Assembly (NCBI RefSeq): GCF_024139115.2
Contig: NC_085141.1
Location: forward strand, 373,940,949-374,004,948
From: Armigeres subalbatus
Taxonomy: Eukaryota; Arthropoda; Insecta; Diptera; Culicidae
Direction: 5' to 3'
Length of the DNA: 64,000 bases
The position numbers and the translations under genes were made by a program. The notes under the pieces were generated by a model. It had not been told where the DNA came from, searched no databases, and saw only the letters and a list, made by a program, of their open reading frames with translations. Positions 59,628-64,000 of this stretch are shown piece after piece; the stretch's first letter is position 1; every line of letters starts with the position of its first letter.

Positions 59628-59860
59628 CACGCAAAAAAATGTTGTGGTCGAAATTACCATTCCGAGGGTTAATTTACGTTTGATTTTACCATGCGCGCAG
59701 TAAAAATCAACTGTGGTCCTGGTGGAATGTTGTTGCATGAACTGAATCAGTGATGAATTTGTCCGAATGCGTGGTTAATTTAACTGAAAATTTGTGGTTG
59801 TTTTAAAAACATGGCGTAGTTTACAAAATAGTAACCGTTACCATGGAATTCTTCTCAGTG
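59628..59860. mobile_element. 233-bp TA-flanked CAC...GTG MITE
   Basis: It starts CACGCAAAAAAATGTTG and ends ATTCTTCTCAGTG, with TA at 59626-59627 and 59861-59862. Inside, the words TTAATTT and GTGGTTAATT recur in inverted orientation. No coding. Confidence 0.65.
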
Positions 59861-60119
59861 TAGCTTAACCTTCCAAAAGGAAAGATAACATTTTTTCATG
59901 AAATAATTTTAGTACTGCAATCAAAAGCGTTCATACTGATCTATGGATTACAATATTCAAATTATTTCATGAAAAAAATGTTACTTACAAATGTTACCAT
60001 CTGAAAAGTTAAGCGAGAATTAATTTTTAGAAATTGGATAAAAATGAGTTTGCAAGAATTGTAATAAATTGCTAATTAGATTGTGATAAATTGCTTCATA
60101 CTCCATCATTGGAATTGCA

Positions 60120-60720
60120 TAAATCTTGGAAATATTTTGATTCTATTTGGATTGGAATTTGATTAGATTTAAATTTAATTTGAACGGAATTAGGATTTGA
60201 ATTGGACTGGATTTAGATTGAATTTGGATTGGATTCGGATTGGATTTAGATTAAGTTTGAATTGGATTCAAATTGGATATGATTTCGATTTAATTTGGAT
60301 TAGGGAAGATCCATAAAGTACGTCACGCAAAATTTGGCGATTTACAACCCGCCCCCTTCCCCCTTTGTCACACTTTTTGTATTAAACTTCTAAAATTTTT
60401 GTATGAGTCGTCACGCTGGTCAGACCCTCCCCTCCCCCCTAGGAGCGTGACGTACTTTGTGGATGGCCCCTTAGATTCAAAATTAATTTGAAATGGATTT
60501 GATTTTGATCAAATTTGAATTAGATTTAGATTAGCTTTGGATCTGATTAAAAATGGGCTTGGATTAGATTTAGATTGGAGTTGGATTAATTTTTTTTGGA
60601 TTATATTTTCAATATATCTCAATATAATTGGATTTCAATTAGCTTTGGAATGAAATTGGATTGAATTTACATTGCACTTGGATAAGGTTTAAATTGTATT
60701 GTGATTGGATTTGGGATTGA
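60120..60720. repeat. Degenerate TTGGATT/GATTTAGATT repeat
   Basis: About 430 bp of drifting TTGGATTNGATTT words, split by the Harbinger-like MITE at 60303-60470. Confidence 0.75.
60303..60470. mobile_element. 168-bp Harbinger-like MITE, TTA duplication
   Basis: The ends share AAAGTACGTCACGC and its complement in the subterminal repeat, start GGG and end CCC, and are flanked by TTA (60300-60302, 60471-60473). A 3-bp TWA target with G-rich ends is typical of PIF/Harbinger. Confidence 0.7.
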
Positions 60721-60721
60721 T

Positions 60722-62870
60722 TTATTCATTTATTTATTCAGACTAAGGCCGAAGTGGCCTGTGCGGTATATAAGAGTCTTCTCCATTCGGCTCGGTCCAT
60801 GGCTACACGTCGCCAACCACGCAGTCTACGGAGGGTCCGCAAGTAGGGCTTCCATTCCCGTTTCTTGGGATTTATGTATCAGTTTCCCGAATATTCCGGG
60901 AAATGAACATTAAACATACTAAAATATTTGGTAATAATTGTCTTATTTTTTTTTAAATTAATGATAACGGATTTTGGGATATCAATTAAATTTTTTACTA
61001 GCATCATCTCACTATTTATTTCACTAACAGATCTTGATGAATAAACAGATTTCAGGTCTTTAGTATGCGATCGTTACAACAAATACTCGCAAAACTTTTG
61101 CAATTTGATGTGTTTTAGGTGCTGTTTGCCATTTCAAGCAAAGTTTGACTGAAAAAAATGTTATAGTCAGGATCATTAAAGTACGACAATCAAGCACTCG
61201 CCTGAAAGCTCTTTTTTATTTCGAATGGAAGAATTCTCATTTCAAATATTTCATTCACCTGCTTTAAATACAAAATGTGTTCAAGTGGACGAAAATGTGT
61301 TCAAGTGGAAAATGGTTTATCCTTCAAATTGACCAGATGACTATGCACTAAAAAAGTAGTCGAGTATAAGAATAGTTCTTGTTAGGAATGTTTTGGCGAT
61401 AATAGAAGAGAATCTCTCGAAGCCGTCGTTGTCCAAAAACTGAAAAAAAAAATGCGGATACAAGCTGAAAAAGATTCAAAAAAAATATGGAAAAGTAGCA
61501 CATAGCGGAGCTCATCAGGACACTGCAGATCTTACTCTTGAGCCAGAGCAGATGCTGATACTTATTTCGAACTGAACCAAAACTTTCTCAGGCTTTCAAC
61601 AACTTTTCATCATTTGAGAACAAAATAGCAAGCATCCCTGATGTCGAATGAATATTTTCGAAATCATATTTTACGACAAAATTTAAACTACGATTTTGAA
61701 TTAGTTTCGAGAATTTTTTTTTTTTCATTACCTGGGATGCCGGGAAATCCCTGGAAATTATTATTTTACTAGCGTAAAATACCCAGCTTTGCCCGGGTGT
61801 TTATGTTGCAAATGTCACGTACTGAACTCTTTGCAGCACCGCACTCTAGATCAATTTCTGTGCGGTTGTTTTTTTCACAACAGCTGACCCAAAATTGTAT
61901 TTTAAATATTTTTCCCTTTCCCCGTTAAATTCACCAACTTTTTGTATATACAAACCTTGTGGATCCCAAAACGAATCGATTAGGGAAAAAATCTTGCAAA
62001 TCGGTCAACCCGTTCGCGAGTTAAATCGTCAGGAAGGAAATCTCAACTCATTTTTATTATATAGAAGATAGATTTCCCGTTTCCCAGGGGTAGTTAATTC
62101 CCGGGAAATATGGAAGCCCTATCCGCAAGTCATCTTCTACCTGATCGATCCACCTTGCCCGCTGCGCACCTCGCCTTCTTGTGCCCGTCGGATCGTTGTC
62201 GAGAACCATTTTCACCGGGTTACTGTCCGGCATTCTGGCTACGTGCCCGGCCCACCGCAGTCGTCCGATTTTCGATATTTGAACGATGGATGGTGGTCCC
62301 AGCAACTCATGCAACTCGTGGTTCATTCGCCTCCTCCACACACCGTCCGCCATTTGCACCCCCATAGATGGTACGTCGCACTTTCCTTTCGAAAACTCCA
62401 AGTGGACGAGCATCGTCCAGATCTCGTGTCCGTAGAGGACTACCGGTCTAATGAGCGTTTTGTGGATTATCAGTTTGTTACGGCGACGAACTCTATTCGA
62501 TCTAAGCGTCTTGCGGAGTCCAAAGTACGTATGATTTCCAGCCACTAAGCATCTCCGAATTTCTCTGGTGGTATCATTTTCGGCAATCACCAGTGAGCCC
62601 AAGTACACAAATTCTTCTACCACCTCGATTTTGTCACCACCGATGCAAACTCGAGGTGGGTGGCTCACATTGTCTTCTCTTGAACCCCTTCATATCATGT
62701 ACTTCGTCTTCGATGTGTTGATGACTAGTCCGATCCGCTTAGCTTCCCTCTTCAGTCTGATGTAGGCTTCCTCCATCTTCTCAAAGTTACGTGCCATAAT
62801 ATCTATGTCGTCGGCGAAGCCAAATAGCTGGACGGACTTATTGAAAATTGTACCACTCGTGTTAATCCCT
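60722..62870 (-). mobile_element. RTE-like retrotransposon, 5'-truncated copy 3, split by a hAT-ended element
   Basis: The minus-strand frame 62668-62057 gives EEFVYLGSLVIAENDTTREI, GHEIWTML and RWAGHVARMPDSNP, the same family as the copy at 55234-56022. It begins right of FADD (about 62870) and its 3' end is at ~60722 (TTATTCAGACTAAGGCC on plus). The hAT-ended element at 60844-62121 interrupts it. A short internal deletion occurs near 62380. Confidence 0.82.
60844..62121. mobile_element. 1.28-kb hAT-ended non-autonomous element, 8-bp TSD TCCGCAAG
   Basis: TAGGGCTTCCAT and ATGGAAGCCCTA are perfect terminal inverted repeats. TCCGCAAG is exactly duplicated at 60836-60843 and 62122-62129. Subterminal CCCGGGAAAT/TTTCCCG blocks are also inverted. 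Termini and 8-bp duplication indicate hAT. No transposase is present. Confidence 0.85.
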
Positions 62871-62884
62871 CAGTTATTTAGTCT

Positions 62885-63743
62885 ACATCTAAACAGATAA
62901 CACTGAATCAACAATTTGACGCCACAATACACGGTTCGAGGCCGCATCTCTCCATCCTCGAATACGCCCCACGCTCGCCAAGTCGTTTTGCACCTGGTCT
63001 GCCCATCTCGCTCGCTGCGCTCCACGTCGTCTCGTCCCTGCCGGATCGGAAGCGAACACCATCTTTGCAGGGTTGCTGTCCGGCATTCTTGCAACATGCC
63101 CTTCCGGCTTTAGCTACCTTCTGGATACTGGGTTCGCCGTAGAGCTGGGCGAGCTCATGGTTCATTCTTTGCCGCCACACACCGCCAAAGATCGTCCTAA
63201 GCACCCGTCTCTCGAATACTCCGAGTGCTTGCAAGTACTTCTCGAGCATTGTCCATGTTTCATGTCCGTAGAGGACTACCGGTCTTATTAACGTCTTGTA
63301 CATGACACATTTGGTGCGGTGGCGAATCTTTTTTGTCCGCAGTTTCTTCTGGAGCCCGTAGTAGGCCCGACTTCCACAGATGATGCGCCTTCGTATTTCA
63401 CGACTAACGTTGTTGTCAGCCGTTAGCAAGGATCCGAGGTGAACGAATTCCTCGACCACCTCGAAGGTATCCCCGTCTATCGTAACACTGCTTCCCAGGC
63501 GGGCCCTGTCGCGCTCGGTTCCGCCCACAAGCATGTACTTTGGCTTTGACGCATTCACCACCAGTTCAACTTTTGTTGCTTCACGTTTCAGGCGGGTGTA
63601 CAGTTCTGCCCTCCTTTGCAAATGTTCGGCCGACAAAGTCCATGTCATCCGCGAAGCAAATAAATTGACTGGATCTGTTGAAAATCGTACCCCGGCTATT
63701 ACACCCGGCTCTCCGCATGACACCTTCTAGCGCAATGTTGAAC
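62885..63743 (-). mobile_element. Second RTE-like subfamily, 5'-truncated fragment
   Basis: Minus-strand frames from 63743 encode FNIALEGVMRRAG, a CFADDMDF active-site motif (just after the frameshift near 63650), RRAELYTRLKREATKVELVV, VVEEFVHLGSLLTADNNVS, GHETWTML and RWADQVQNDL. The order matches the RTE-like C-terminal half but the sequence clearly differs from the copies at 55234 and 62100, so it is a separate subfamily. Frameshifts near 63090 and 63650. Confidence 0.78.
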
Positions 63744-64000
63744 ATTTAGATGTAATGGCCAGTATTTCTTGTGGGTTGATACATGCTGAATGGTGGGCAA
63801 TATTTGCTGTTCGGTTGAACATAGATAGGGGTTCTATAATGACTCTTTTGTAAGATGTGGGAAGAAGCCGAGGAATGTTTACGCTGATGATAAGACAGAG
63901 CAGCATCGCATGTTTTGCTGTCTCTTTCTTTTGCCCTGGATATACGGTACGGCACTCGTCGATTGTTGATACACAAAGAGCCTACTTTGAAATTTTCAGT
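63744..64000. other. Right edge, unassigned
   Basis: A short minus-strand open frame is present but has no recognisable family. Confidence 0.3.

Overview
This window looks like a culicine mosquito chromosome, most probably Aedes. It holds one recognisable conserved host gene with short constitutive introns and one very large intron, set in dense nested transposable elements (TEs) of kinds common in Aedes: RTE-like and CR1/Jockey-like non-LTR elements, Ty3/Gypsy and BEL/Pao LTR elements, hAT-like elements and many MITEs. The species is inferred from this repeat style and from the protein matches; I could not run a search.

Region by region. 1-1.64 kb: a minus-strand gene of an uncharacterised invertebrate family, broken by frameshifts that all lie at or beside A-runs. 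2.6-3.3 kb: a BEL/Pao protease fragment. 3.83-16.30 kb (+): the 3' part of Imp/IGF2BP, an mRNA-binding protein with four KH domains. Three closely spaced exons carry the end of an RRM-like segment and KH1-KH4. A 10.9-kb intron follows, filled with an RTE-like copy, a nested TIR element and a 5.1-kb hAT-ended element carrying minisatellites. The last exon is 16151-16303. 16.3-27.7 kb: an AT-rich, almost TE-free tract read here as a very long Imp 3' UTR. It holds let-7 seed matches and one large foldback satellite.

28.1-43.3 kb is a nest of elements. An old minus-strand Ty3/Gypsy element was split in its integrase region by a 2.7-kb foldback element with Transib/RSS-like ends (28697-31435), and split again by a younger plus-strand, env-bearing errantivirus-like Gypsy (34253-42982). 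That Gypsy has in turn received two TA-flanked DNA elements. 44.4-50.7 kb: a truncated but open three-exon hAT transposase gene, an RTE-like scrap, a TTAA-flanked MITE, a 1.3-kb TA-flanked TIR element, and an intact single-exon CENP-B/pogo-type DNA-binding protein gene (minus).

51.2-56.1 kb: a CR1/Jockey-like element interrupted by a MITE. Its 3' tail carries a full-length RTE-like insertion in twin-primed (5'-inverted) form with a 13-bp target duplication. 56-64 kb: small hairpin MITEs, an inverted-repeat element whose two arms both contain a tRNA-like sequence, a TGGATT-rich degenerate repeat with a Harbinger-like MITE, and two further RTE-like 3' fragments, one split by a 1.28-kb hAT-ended element.

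The genes do not form one pathway. The biology here is one developmental RNA regulator (Imp) with a very long, possibly microRNA-regulated 3' UTR, plus a readable order of transposon insertions. Insertion sites and target duplications were read by eye; family names for the non-autonomous elements rest on end sequence and duplication length.
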